From Cacajao melanocephalus (Eukaryota > Chordata > Mammalia > Primates > Pitheciidae): a stretch of 64,000 bases of DNA. Every line of letters starts with the position of its first letter. Within the stretch, counting starts at the first letter, position 1. The notes under the pieces were generated by a model. That model made no database searches. It saw only the letters and a list, made by a program, of their open reading frames with translations, and was not told where the DNA came from. Position numbers and translations under genes: made by a program. Shown here one piece after another: positions 1-10,652 of this stretch. The stretch covers positions 62,001 to 126,000 of the forward strand of contig CAUYLG010075506.1 in assembly GCA_963573385.1 (NCBI GenBank), given 5' to 3'.

Positions 1-689
1 CAAGTCTCAAGCATTTAGTGTTCACCAAAGCATCTGCAAGGAAAGTCATTTAATTGGGACCAGATCCTCTGAGATTTCAGTGACATTAAAACAAGATGGG
101 TTTCCTCCAGGGAAGAGTAGCAGGCAACAGGAAGAGGGCATGGAAAGTGGGCCTTTTTTCTTCTGCAAGCTTGAAGGGGGAAAGCCTCCATGTTGTTACT
201 GACACACAAGACAGCTGCAGGAGCTTGTCCCCTGAGAGTCCCAGCCATGTGCCACACACTGCTGTCGATTTTACCCAGACAGCATGTGGAAGGCTCAAGA
301 ATGGCCTGTTTCCTTTCTCTGGGGGTCACCCCAAGGCTGTGTCTCTGGCTGCCCTGGGCCCTGGAAAAAGGACAGGCATGCAGTCGGTGCTCCTGTAGAG
401 AGCAGGAGAGCAGGAACAGCCCCTAGACCTTGACCCTGAGGCCCGCCTGTTCCTGACCCCACCTGCTCCTCCCCGCAACCCCACCTCCACCCTGGGGCAG
501 CCACTATCACCTGGCTGCCGCTCACCTCCTACCCTCATGCCCCCAGTACTCCTTCCGTGCTCCACTCCACAGCCTGAGGGGGCGTGATCCTGTGTCTCCT
601 CTGCTTAGCAGTCCACCGTGGCTCCCTGATTCTTTCAAGGACAAAGGCAAGTGGGGGCTCCCCGCAGCTCACTCAGCCTGCTCCGCCAC

Positions 690-870
690 ATTGCTGCCAT
701 GGCCGGTGCTCGAATCGGACCCAGCCCTCTCCCACTTGGGGCCTTCACACTGGCCAGCCCTCTTTCTCGGGCGGCTCTTTCTGCAGCTTTTCGCGTGGCT
801 GTGTCCTCTCCATTCACACCTCTGCCCCAACGTCACTTACATTCCTCACCCGATCCCCGTCAGTAAGCAA
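690..870. repeat. Possible degenerate L2 LINE fragment
   Basis: The run from 'cccacttggggccttcacactggc' through 'ctgccccaacgtcacttac' resembles the 3' part of the ancient L2 LINE, whose consensus has a 'cttggggcctttgcacatgctgttcc...aatgtcacctcct' pattern. The match is by eye and heavily diverged. A RepeatMasker run would settle it. Confidence 0.3.
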
Positions 871-3800
871 AGAATCACTCTCCAGTCCTCATTGCTTTGG
901 CATCCTCCAGGCTACCAATCTGAGTCCCCGCTTGTGGAGGGTATGTGTGCGCATGAGTGTGCACGCGTGTGTGAAGAGTGGGCTACGTGGAACGGAAGGG
1001 GAGGAGGAAAAGGGACAGGAGTCTCTTCCTTGACCTTCAAATCCTGGGATGGTACAGCTAATGCAGCTTCTCTAGGCCGCTTCTGGCTGTCCGATTCTAG
1101 AACTTTCTAAGGAGCTGTATGCACCATCTTGAGATGAGGAGACCGGGGCACTGAGGAGGGAAGCTTGTTCCTGACATCACATGGCCAGTCCGTCCAGGGC
1201 AGAACTGGGAGCCCGAAGCTCGTTCCAACAACACTCGAGCTGCATCCCTGGTTCCTGGAAAATCCCAACACCCCTCCCACCCTCTGCTCCAGACATCGGG
1301 CTCAGGATTACTGTTGGCCTGGGGCCTGCCTGTCTCAGCACAAGTCCATCAGCGAGCGCCTGGGCGGGGATGGGGGGTAGGGGGTGTGGGGGGGCAAGGC
1401 AGAAACTTGCCGGGAGCCTCTGGCTCTGCTGAGCCCCCTGAAGGCTGGCTCTGCTCCATGGGGGTTCCTTCAAGGTCCCCACAATGGCCAGGTGCCCTGG
1501 AACTGGACAGAGTGGGCGGCAGGAGTACTACTCCCCAGGGGCCCACCCAGGTCAGCCACCAGGCCCCCAACCAGGGGATGGGCAGCGAGGCCAGGCCTCC
1601 ACAGGAGATGGGAACCGAGAGCACCCCAGGCCTCACCCCTTCCTGCCTAGGTGGGTAGGAGCAGGATCCCTCCCTTCTCCAGGCTGGCTATGCCAGAGAA
1701 ACCTGGGAGCAGGCTTTCCCCCACCCCCAGCCCAGCTAATGGGAACCAGATGGCAGGATGTTTAGTCAGCGCCTGGGGAGCGGTGCAAACAGGGGAAATG
1801 GGTAGGGGGCCAGGATTCCAGAATCAATCCCCAGGCAGGCGGAGGGGTGAAGCCGGGGCTCCCATCACCATCCAGTCTCCAGGCCCCAGGTGTCGGGCTC
1901 ACCTCAGGCAGGGACCTACCCCATTTCTCAGGCCATGCCTGGACCAGGAGGCAGGAGGACTGGCCTCTGGTGTCGAGTTTTGGGTGAGCCCAACTCCCTC
2001 TCTGTTCTTTCTCTGTAAAATGGGGGGTTGATTGTGCTCTGTCTTGCAGGATCCCAGGGCAAACTTCACTTAGTCTTGGTGCCATACTTCAGGCCTCCTG
2101 TGCCCAAGTGCTACCCTCTCCCAGCTTCGGCAGCTGCCCCCCAGAACACTGGCCCAGGACCATCCTGTGTCACCCCCAGGACACACAAGGAGACAGTGGC
2201 CTCATCCCTGGCTCCCGAGGCATTTGCTCATGCCCCAGATAGTCCCTGTTTCTGGTCTGTACGTGGCAGGGTCCAAATTCAGGTCAGAAACCAGAGTCCT
2301 GCACGGCGGGGATGCCCTGAACATGACAGACGACCCCATGTGGCTCCTATGGGACTGTGAGCTGGAGTGGCAGCTCCTCAGGGAGCCCAGTGAAGACCCG
2401 GTTGCTGGGGCCTCCTCCCCATCTTGACTGTCCCTGCACCCCTCCGGGTCTCACACATTGCCCCATTGCCCCAGGACAGAGACTCCTGCCCGATGGCCCT
2501 TGCTGGCCCCTGCCCCTCCTCCACAGCTTCCCTTCTCCCCTCCACCCAAGCCCTGCCCACAATTAACTCATTTCTTAAATTCGCTTCCAAACCTAAGTCA
2601 ACGCTGGACAGGGCTGTAGGAAAAGCTTCCTCAATGCTGGCCCTGAGGAGCCCAGCCAGCAGTGAGATCAGTCCTCTCTGCCAGCCCCCGTCTGCCTGCC
2701 CCCTCCCCCAGCTCCCACAGCAGGACCCGGGGCCTGCAGGGACACCCCAGTTGGAGCAGGGACTCCCGGCAGCCCTCTGAGAGTGGGCTCTGGGAACTGG
2801 AGCCAGACACCCCCTTCTTCTTTGCCCCTCACTCCACCACACGACCCTCTCTCCACCACACGCCCCTCTGGCCCCACCCAGCAGCCCCCTGGTTGGGCCC
2901 AGCCTATTTGCCACCTCCTGCCATCCTGATCCACAGGCCCCCCTCTGACCAAGAGGATGTGTGCCGCTGAGGCGAATCTGCGACCCAGGACTGTTGGCCA
3001 AGAAGTCTGGGGGCGGGAAACCCGTGACATGGCCTCACCCAGGCAGTGCCTGGAACACACATGCTCCTATATAGGGGTCAGGACAGCCGCAGGACATCCA
3101 GGCTGCTCCCCAGCCCATTTTACAGAGGAGGAGGTAGAGACCCGGAGGGCAGGCAGAGGAACCGGCAGCCGGCACGGCCCCAGACACGCCCCTGCCTAAA
3201 CAGCGCTGGGGTCTCGGGTGCAGGAGGGGTACCCTTGCCGCCTGTGCTCAGCCTGCCAATTCTATTTCCTCTGGAACCTGGAGGCCTCCACACTGCTGCC
3301 CACGGCAGAAGCCCACGGCCTTGGCGCCCACCCTTCCTCCTTTCACAGCCGTGGAAGCAGGGCTGCCACATTTGAGACAGAAGCCCCATTCATGGGGGCC
3401 ACTGGGCCAGAGCCATCGGAGAATCAATGCGGGCCTCACAGCAAAAGGGCAGGGCCGCCTGGTCCGAGGAAAGGCAATCTGTCTTTCTCTTCCAGTGGGA
3501 GCAGGGCACGTCAGGGGAATTAAGGGCAAGGTCTGGGGAGGTGTTCGTTCAACAGAAGAGTGGCCTTCCTAGGGAAGGGCTGGGGTTGGCAGGGGAGGCT
3601 CCGAGTGCTGCCACCAGGGCCCAGAACTTAGGGAGCGAGACCAACTTGTGCTGCCCGCCATCGTCCCTCGCGGCCACCACCGTGCCTCTCCCAGTCCTCC
3701 TTCCCTCTAGGGCGGCCGTGAGGAGTGTGCTGCTCCCCATCCTGGTGCTGTGGGCAGGGTGCTGCTCAGGAGGGCCCCCCACAGCCCACCAGGTGCCCCC

Positions 3801-4892
3801 GATGGCGAGTAGCTGGCACCAGCGGGAAGAAGACCACCACAGGCTGCCCACCTCGGGCCCACTTCGGGTACTCAGGCAGGGCTGTGAGGGGCCCAAGGCC
3901 CTGAGAGAGCCTCCCTGGAGGGTGAGGGGTGCGTGCAGACTCCAGGGGTGAGGGAGGAAGAGCCTCCCGAGGAGTGAGCACCGCCGTGGGGCTGAGAGCA
4001 GTTGGGTGGTGCTGGGAGTCTCGGGGGTTGGAAGTGTAGGGCTTGGGGGTGAGAGGGGGTCGCTGCCAGAGAGGGCTTCAAGAGGCTTGAGGATGTGGGC
4101 TGTGAATGTGACCTTTGTCTTATAGGCCTGTGGTTGTAGCCACGCTTGGTGGCACTGCCCCAGGCTTGGGGGTGGGGCAGGAGGGGCCGGGTGGGTGGGT
4201 CTGGCCCCCACCTCTACAGACAAAGCAGTGTCCTCCATGGCTGGCACTGGTTAAGGAGGAACTGCTCCATGTGGAGGGAGGCATTGGGGTTGCCACCCCT
4301 CTTAAAAGACCCCTTGAGGTGTCCCCGTTTGCCTAATCCACAACAGAACCCCCTGTAGCAGGCACTGGAGCTTTCACCTCTAAAGCAAATTGTGCCAGGT
4401 AGCAGTGACCCCTTCATGTCCTCAGAAGCTGTCCCCAGGAGGCACGTGAGAGGTCCCTGCTCACCACTGGGTATGGGGCAAAGGGGATGCTGGGGCAATG
4501 CCCTGGCCTCCACCCCTGGGACACACTGGGGAAGTGAGGGGAGGTGGGGCCCAGGGTCCCTTGAGCAGGCCAAGGCTGTCTACCCAGGGCTGCTGAAGCT
4601 CCCCTGGGCCCAATGCCCGGTCCAACTCCCTAGTCCTAATGGGCCTAGAGTACCCCCGCAGTGAAGGACTGCCTCGGTTCTGAGAGCCAGGCCAGGTGAC
4701 TGGGCCCCAGGGGCCGCTGGCCTGCTGCTGACGGTGGGGGCACCCTGTCCTCTCGCTGGTCTCCTCAGGAGAGAAGGGCAAGGCGGGGGAGGCCTGGGTA
4801 AAGAGGAAGGGTGACGTGCTGGCTCGCAGCTGACCGCCCCTGGGGAAGGGAGATGAGGCCCCCAGCCTACACTGGCTCCTTCTACAGGTCAG

Positions 4893-5237
4893 GTGCAGCC
4901 CATCCCTGGCTAGAAGTCGCCTCCCCAGGCCAGGGCTGGCCCTGAAGAAGGAGTCACCCCCAGTAGCCTCGCAGCAGGAGCAGGGTCACAACACGGGCCT
5001 GGCCACTGAGTGGGCTCGGCCCCAGGCCACAGCTGCCGCGAGGGCTACAGCGGGGAAGCCCTGGGCCTTGAAGCTCAGGCCCCGGCAGGCCGGCAGGGAC
5101 CCTCAAGCTCAAGAGAGGGCAGTGGTCACCGAGGAGGACCAGGGCCAGAAGGCTTGAGGCCAGAAAGACAAGGGGAGGAGCTCAAAACCCAGGAGGCTCC
5201 CCAAAGGCGAGAACTGGCGGGGACAGGCAGCCCTCAG
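4893..5237 (+). pseudogene. Possible additional upstream exon of the ECMX pseudogene
   Basis: A pyrimidine-rich stretch followed by 'ctacag' ends near 4,888. A mostly open frame with charged, low-complexity composition (Gln/Glu/Arg/Lys rich) then runs from about 4,945, is closed by one TGA near 5,155, and continues in the same frame to an AG|GTAGGG donor-like site at 5,238. ECM2-type proteins carry a charged, acidic linker ahead of the leucine-rich repeats, so this would be a plausible remnant of it. No diagnostic motif, such as the von Willebrand C cysteines, is visible. This is inference only. Confidence 0.2.
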
Positions 5238-5558
5238 GTAGGGCCTGATGGGGATGACAGGACCACGCATGAATTTAGCCACCCAGACACTGCCCCTTTC
5301 CCAGTGTGCCCAAGCTAAGTGCCCTTGAGTGTGGGGTGGGAGGGAAGCTCTCCAAAGTCCTGTCCCCTCCCCAGCCTTAGAGCCCCCATTGGGGTCTTTG
5401 CCTTGGTGCCAAGGGGAGGGGTCCCAGTAACCTGTTGCTCCAGCCCGGACTGGCTGAGTTCCTGGCAGCCCCTGGGAGCCCCAGGCAAGCCCCTGTCCCT
5501 CAGTTGGTCCCTGTTGCTTGTGACCCAGCAGGGGGTGTGTCCGTCTCTCTTCCTCCAG

Positions 5559-5842
5559 GGACCTCCCACCAACCTGGGCCAAGTATGCAGTGCCCACAGA
5601 AGGACCGCAGCCGAGACCAGATGGCGGCAGCGCCTCCGAGACCCCAGGCCGTGGGTGGAAAAGGCCAGGAGGCACACACGGGTGCAGGCACAGGCATGTA
5701 GACCTGGGCACCACCCAGCAGGCCATGCCCTCTCTGCCGGCTTCGTGCCACCTGGCCCAGGCAGTCATCGCCTGTGGCAATGTCAAGATGAAGCATGTCC
5801 CTGCCCTGACCGACCCTGGCCTGACCACACTCTACCTGGCAG
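5559..5842 (+). pseudogene. ECMX: ECMX pseudogene exon 1 of those recognised: linker and N-terminal cap of the LRR domain
   Basis: The frame is open from a good acceptor (pyrimidine tract plus tcctccag, ending 5,558) to an AG|GTGGGT donor at 5,843. The last 40 residues, including 'LPASCHLAQAVIACGNVKM', are the Cys-containing N-terminal cap and first LRR ('DPGLTTLYLAG'). The upstream 55 residues are Pro/Gly/Arg-rich linker with no recognised motif. The 5' boundary is inferred; the 3' boundary is firm because the split codon joins in frame with the next exon. Confidence 0.7.
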
Positions 5843-6003
5843 GTGGGTGGCATCCTCCCCCCACACCCACCCCTGTGGCAGAGGTGAGAAGGCCGAGACC
5901 TGGGCTCCCACCCCGGCTCCCCCAAGCAGCCCCATCTGGTGTGGGAGGTACAGAGTGACAGCGGGCAGGAGGCAGAGAATATGGCTGCCCCGTGTGCGCA
6001 CAG

Positions 6004-6118
6004 AGAATGACATTGCCAAGATCCCAGCGCACACGTTCCTGGGGCTGCCCAACCTGGAGTACTGGATCTCAGCAAGAACAAGCCAGACCCCTGAGGCCTG
6101 CACCCCCATGCCGTCAAG
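6004..6118 (+). pseudogene. ECMX: ECMX pseudogene exon with frameshifts (LRR 2)
   Basis: It opens in frame as 'ENDIAKIPAHTFLGLPNLEY'. Where the LRR core 'LDLSKNK' is expected, the DNA reads tactggatctcagcaagaac, one base short (about 6,062). Read with that shift it gives the expected core, then hits TGA (6,092) unless a second indel is allowed, after which 'GLHPHAVK' appears. It ends at AAG|GTATGC. The acceptor (gcgcacag) has a poor pyrimidine tract, perhaps itself decayed. Confidence 0.75.
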
Positions 6119-6460
6119 GTATGCTGCAGCCGCTTCACCTGCTCCCAGGGCCAGGGCCGGGGCTGGCAAGTCCCAGATGACCCGAGGCATCCATTCCCTG
6201 CAGGGTGGAGCTGCTTGGCGGGGTAAGGCCTGGAGGAGGCACTTCAAAGAGCACCAGCACGGTGGGCTTCCACGATTTGGGGTGACGTGTTCCATCACTG
6301 GGAGCAGGGGAACGGCACAGGCCCACAGGCCCCAGGTAGGAGCAAACAGAAGCCCCTAGACAGGCCTAGACTCAGTGGGAACTAGGAAGCCATGATGCCA
6401 CTGACAGAGTGCCCTTGATCAGCCCCCAACCCCAGCCCACCTATTCCCCATGCACCCCAG

Positions 6461-6593
6461 AACCTGATGCGGCTGAAGCAGCTGAACCTGGATGGGAACT
6501 GGCTGTCCACAGTCCTGGCCCTCCCCTACTCCCTGCAGGAACTCAAGCTCAACGACAACCTCCAGAAGGGCCTGCAATGCAGCAGCTTCCGTG
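6461..6593 (+). pseudogene. ECMX: ECMX pseudogene exon (LRRs 3-4)
   Basis: Acceptor gcaccccag, then an open frame beginning 'NLMRLKQLNLDGNWL' and including 'LPYSLQELKLNDN', ending in the split Gly codon of 'SSFRG' at a GTG|GTGCAC donor. No lesion is seen inside the exon. The phase-1 end joins exactly to the next exon (G+GA). Confidence 0.8.
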
Positions 6594-6800
6594 GTGCACT
6601 GAGCTACGGGGGCAGGGGCCAAGGGGGCTAGGCCTGGGCAGGTGGGCCCCCCCTCTGGGAGGCACACTTGGGAGAACGCCCAGGGCAGCCTGGCTGGAAG
6701 GCAGAGGAGACTGCCAGCCTGGGTGAGGGGCAGGCAGGGCTTTGGGAGCTACCGCCAGGAGCTCTGCAGTGGCTCACCGCACCCCTCTGCCCGCCTGCAG

Positions 6801-6957
6801 GACTCAGCCAGCTGCTGACGCTGGAGGTGGAAGGGAACCATCTGCATGACAGGGACATCTCCCCCCAGCCTTCCAGCCCCTCTGCAGCCTGCTGTGCCTG
6901 AGGCTGGACCAGAATCAGCTGCAGACCATCCCACACGGCCTGCCAGCCTCCCTGCAG
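6801..6957 (+). pseudogene. ECMX: ECMX pseudogene exon with frameshift (LRRs 5-6)
   Basis: Acceptor ccgcctgcag. It reads 'LSQLLTLEVEGNHLHDRDIS', then a run of C residues at about 6,861-6,868 where the frame changes. The second frame continues 'AFQPLCSLLCLRLDQNQLQ' and 'TIPHGLPASLQ' to a CAG|GTGAGC donor. The total length is off by one base relative to an intact LRR spacing, so a 1-bp loss in or next to the C run is the simplest explanation. Confidence 0.8.
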
Positions 6958-7389
6958 GTGAGCGGGAGCCCTAGGATGGGGAGACAACATTGTTACAGCC
7001 AAACGACCCACTTCTGCCTCTGCTTCTGCTTTGGGGCCGTAGAGCAGCCTGTGGAGGGATCTGTGCACTAAAACTCATGAGGCTTCAGGCCTCTCCTGAG
7101 CTTGACCTAACCTTCCAGAAGCCCAGAGTGGGACCTCCTGGATGGCTCTGCGCCCTCTGGGGTCCCTGAGTAAGGTCCATAGCCTGCCTGGTGGTGTTCT
7201 CTGCAGCTGCCTTGGGGGATTCTGAGGTTCCCCTACACAGATGGCCATGGGCCTGACAGTGGCAGAGGCTGGCACCTGAGTTACATGGGCATGGCTGGGT
7301 GGAAGAGGCAGTGCTGGCAGAGAATGGGGACGGCCAGAGTTGGAGCCTGACCAGGCGGCCAACAACTGGCAGGTACGCCCCTCACCCAA

Positions 7390-7417
7390 CCCCTGACCCC
7401 TGACCCCTGACCCCTGA
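7390..7417. repeat. CCCCTGA heptad repeat (4 units)
   Basis: Four perfect tandem copies of CCCCTGA lie immediately before the acceptor AG of the ECMX exon at 7,424. The array supplies a pyrimidine-rich tract but is regularly interrupted by GA. Confidence 0.95.
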
Positions 7418-7423
7418 CCCTAG

Positions 7424-7563
7424 GAGCTGCACCTGGGCACCAACCTCATGGAGGAGGTGGCAGAGGGCGCGCTGAGCCACATCCACAGCCTCGGCGTGCT
7501 GGTGCTCAGCCACAGCTGGCTTCAGGAGCACCGGCTGGCACCCCAAGCCTGGATCCATCTCCC
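7424..7563 (+). pseudogene. ECMX: ECMX pseudogene exon (LRRs 7-8), 3' end copied in inverted orientation nearby
   Basis: Open throughout: 'ELHLGTNLMEEVAEGALSH', 'SLGVLVLSHSWLQEHRLAP', ending 'AWIHLP' with a CC|GTGAGT donor. The LRR core has 'LSHSW' where a canonical repeat has L-x-x-N-x-L, so the structural Asn is gone. The acceptor is preceded by four perfect CCCCTGA units (7,390-7,417). The last 23 bases of the exon plus the donor and 37 intron bases are repeated in reverse orientation at 7,701-7,760. Confidence 0.8.
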
Positions 7564-7760
7564 GTGAGTGGCCATCCCGGAGCTTCACCCCTATAGGCAT
7601 TGGGAGGCAGAGAGCGAGGATGGCCCAGAGCAGCCCCGAGAGTCAGGTGGGGAAGGCAGAGGGCAGTGCTGAGCCACGGAGCCCCAGAGAGGACCTCCCG
7701 ATGCCTATAGAGGTGAAGCTCTGGGGTGGCCCCTCACGGGAGATGGATCCAGGCTTGGGG
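7541..7760. repeat. Inverted repeat, 60-bp arms with 100-bp spacer, duplicating the end of an ECMX exon
   Basis: Bases 7,541-7,600 and the reverse complement of 7,701-7,760 match at 56 of 60 positions by hand alignment. The left arm contains the last 23 bases of the ECMX exon, its GTGAGT donor and following intron; the right arm carries the copy (GTGAGG in place of GTGAGT). The RNA could fold into a long hairpin over the donor. Confidence 0.92.
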
Positions 7761-8087
7761 CTCCAGGGGAGGGCTTGTTCCTTGGGCCTGCTCTCTGGCA
7801 GGTCACTGGAGGCACCTCCCTCCCTGCTTAGGTTAGCCTGGGCCTCAGTTGCCACAGACTCTTCCGAGATATTGCTTGCAAGGCCTCCCTTCTGTCTCTC
7901 CCACTCAGCAGAATCCCCTCGCCATCCCGTGCCTAGGCCTGCCACCCCCAGGAAGCTCACCCTGGAGGTGCCACGGGCAGGGGTGGAGGGCAGCAGTGGT
8001 GGGGAGAGCTGGCCTGGCTGCAGCACAGAGGGCTGGGGGCACAGGGAAGTGGGAAGGGGAAGCGCATGCGTCTCCTGGGGCTGCCAT

Positions 8088-8490
8088 CACCAAGTGCTAC
8101 AAACTGGGTGGCTTCAAACAGCAGGAATAAACTCTCAGTTGCGGGGGCCAGAAGTCTGCAATCTGGACATTAGGGGGCCTCGATCCCTCCAGAGGACAGG
8201 ATCCTTCCTGCTTCTCCCAACTTCGAGGGCCCCGGGTGTTCCTGGGGTTGTGGCTGCACGTCGCCCCGTCCCCTGCGTGTCTCCCTCTGTCTCATCTTCT
8301 CTCTTCTGTCTCTCAAAACCGCACCTGTCATGGGAGTGGGGCCCACCCGGGAACACAGCTGCGCTCAGCTCCACATCCTTCCCTCAATCCTTTCTTCTGC
8401 AAATAAGGCCACGCTCACAGTTTCTGGTGGACATAGGCTCTGGGGGCCACTCTTCGCCTCATTCCGAGAAAAGTCAAGGGCAGCCCTGGA
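8088..8490. mobile_element. Old interspersed repeat (family not resolved)
   Basis: The stretch begins 'tgctacaaactgggtggct' and continues with 'cagttgcgggggccagaagtc' and a later 'ttctgcaaataaggccacgctcac'. It follows the layout of a common primate medium-reiterated repeat ('taccacaaactgggtggct...cagttctggaggctagaagtcc...caaataaggtcacattc'). A second copy lies at 36,830-37,580. I recognise the pattern but do not assign the Repbase name. It sits in an intron of the ECMX pseudogene. Confidence 0.65.
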
Positions 8491-9801
8491 TCAGGTTGGG
8501 ACAGCTAGGTGGGGATGCACCAGACACTGCAGGGCTGTGGAGGATGGGCTAGGGAGTCAGGACACGGTCCTCGGAACAGCAGGGAGGGCTGGGGGAGGCT
8601 GAGTGCCAGGGAGAGGCTGAGGAGGGCCTGATGACCACCAAGGCAGGGTGGGGCCAGCATGGGGAGGGAGGCGGGGGTCCGCAGACAGTCTGACCCGCCA
8701 TTCCAGGGACCAGAGCCTCCCGCCCTGCATCCTCGAGTTCCAGGAAAAAGTTACCAGGACGTTTGGGTTTAATTATTCCTTTTTCCTCTCCCTCGCTTGC
8801 CAAGGGGGCAAAGGAAAGCAGACAGCAGCCTGGGAGGGGCTGCCCGGCCGCCATTCCACTCCCGCCGCGGGGCCTGGACAGGGGGCTGGCAGCAAGTCAA
8901 GCCACGGCCACCTCAGCCCCAGCCTCTCCCGGACTCTGGCGCCGCCCATGTCTTCTTGGGCTGGTGGAAAGGAAGGGGACCAAGAGGCACAGGAGCAGCG
9001 CAAAAGGCTGACCCCCGCCACGGGGGCTGAGGGTGTTGCCAAGAGAACCCTTCCCTGTTCCCTGTCTCCCTGTTACCTGTTCTAGAAGGCTCGCCACCCT
9101 CTGCTCTTGCACACCTGCGTGGCCACGGGGACCGGGGCTTCCTGCTGCTGGAGTCAGGGCCTCAAGGAGTCAGTCAGGTGTCCACCATGGAGCGACAGGG
9201 GCTCCCAGCTGAAGGCGGCAGCCTGAACTGCACTATCGGACAGTGTGGGCTGTGTGATCCCCCAGCGTCTCCCAGTCCTGACCCTCGGAGCCCGATCTTT
9301 CTCTCCCGACCCGTCTAGCTTCTACGCATCTGAGGCTAAGACTGGAAGAGTAGATGAGGGCAAGAGAGTGGGAGGGACAGAGGAGAGGGCTTCGAAGACG
9401 TCCCCTGCCCCACTTTTCCCTAGATTTCAGGAGCCGCCCTCTGAGCTCTGTCAGGTGTCAGGATTCGGAGACAGGAGGCCCGAGAAAACACTCAGAGGGA
9501 AGGAAATTAATGGGACGATAGTCTTTAGGTCTCCACAGCGACGGCCATGTAGGGAGCAAGGGAGGCCCCCACCCCGATCCTCTATTCTGCCGGCCTTGGG
9601 GGACAGAGGAGGACATAAAAGCTCTGACACAAAAGCCACACAGGGCCTGGCTGGACTCACACAGGAATTGTGAGGGTCCCAGCCGTTGAGAGTCCAGGTC
9701 GAGGTTGCCGTCTGGGAGTGAATCCCATGCTCGTCTTTGTGCTGTGGGGCTGCAGGCTCCCACCGTCAGCTCCCTATGCCTCAGTGTGCCCCGCCCCACA
9801 G

Positions 9802-10128
9802 GAAGCTGGAGACCCTCCACCTGTCCCACAACTGGCTGGTGCATGTGCCCTCCTTCCTGCTGAGGGGCCTGAGGCGCCTGGCGCCGCACCGCAGCTGCAT
9901 CGGGCGCATCCCCGGCTATGTGTTCACGCACATGAAGCCAGGCCTGGAGCTCCTGCACCTGGCCCACAATCGGCTGCAGGCAGACGGCATCCACAGCATG
10001 TCCTTCCTGGGCCTGTGCGCCCCGCTGGCAGAGCTGCTGCTGGGTCACAACCAGCTGCAGGCCATGCTGCGCGGCCTCGTGGGCCTCAAGGGATTACAGG
10101 TGCTGGGCCTGAGCCACAGCAGGATCAG
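9802..10128 (+). pseudogene. ECMX: ECMX pseudogene exon (LRRs 9-12), reading frame intact
   Basis: The longest exon, open for 109 codons, with an acceptor at ccgccccacag. It carries 'KLETLHLSHNWLVHVPSFL', 'IPGYVFTHMKPGLELLHLA', 'GLCAPLAELLLGHNQLQAM' and 'GLKGLQVLGLSHSRIR'. Repeat 10 reads 'RLAPHRSCIGRIP', with the L-x-L-x-x-N core destroyed by substitutions. The donor is CAG|GTAGCC. Phase 2 at both ends fits the neighbours. Confidence 0.85.
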
Positions 10129-10652
10129 GTAGCCTCCCCCCTGCACCTGCGGCCACCTCCACCCCCGCGCCCCTGCCAGCACGCAGAGGAAGAGGTACCT
10201 GAGGCCCGGAGGCCCTGCTTTCCCGCTGTGCTAGGACAGGCTTGCCTTTAGGCTCCTTACCCGCAGGCTGGAGAGGCCGAGAGTGGGAGTTGGGGCTCAT
10301 CCACCCTCCCGCAATCCAGCCATCCGCCCACCTTGGTGGCCATGATGGAGGTTGTGCCCAGTGGCTGGCAGGCCTGGAAAGCCAAGGGCAGGCAGTGGCC
10401 GGATGCTGGCAGGGATCCAGCCCAGAGCAACAAGGGCTGGGGCGGGGGCCTGGCACTGCGCCTCAAGTTAGGAGGGTCAGGAGGCCGCCACAGTCTCAGA
10501 AGCCTGCCGGCCCTCCTCTGTGGTTCTGATTCCGTGGCTCAGTCTCACCGCTCCTCTCAGGGCAGGGATCTCTGTCTGTCTCTTCTTGAATGATGTTACC
10601 CCTTCTTTCTGGGGTCTTCTCTCCCCCGCTCTGCCCCACCCCTCCCTTGCAG

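Larger units (their letters stand above)
1..5558. other. Intergenic DNA upstream of ECMX; no convincing gene
   Basis: GC-rich unique DNA on the BGN-distal side. No open frame here shows a recognisable domain, and none is joined by plausible splice sites into a known protein. Short stretches look like very old repeats: around 690-870 there is a faint L2-like 3' end, and around 3,110-3,150 a MIR-like 'cccattttacagaggagga' motif. In human the neighbouring genes on this side are HAUS7 and TREX2 (known gene order); no exon of either was recognised here. A weak candidate for an additional upstream ECMX exon at 4,893-5,237 is listed separately. Confidence 0.6.

Noticed and set aside
1..4890. HAUS7/TREX2 exons on the minus strand
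   Set aside because: No recognisable coding block. In human the main HAUS7 start is farther away than this window reaches.
5319..6359. 346-codon open frame on the + strand
   Set aside because: It runs through ECMX introns and crosses exons in another frame. The ECMX exon model explains the conserved parts better.
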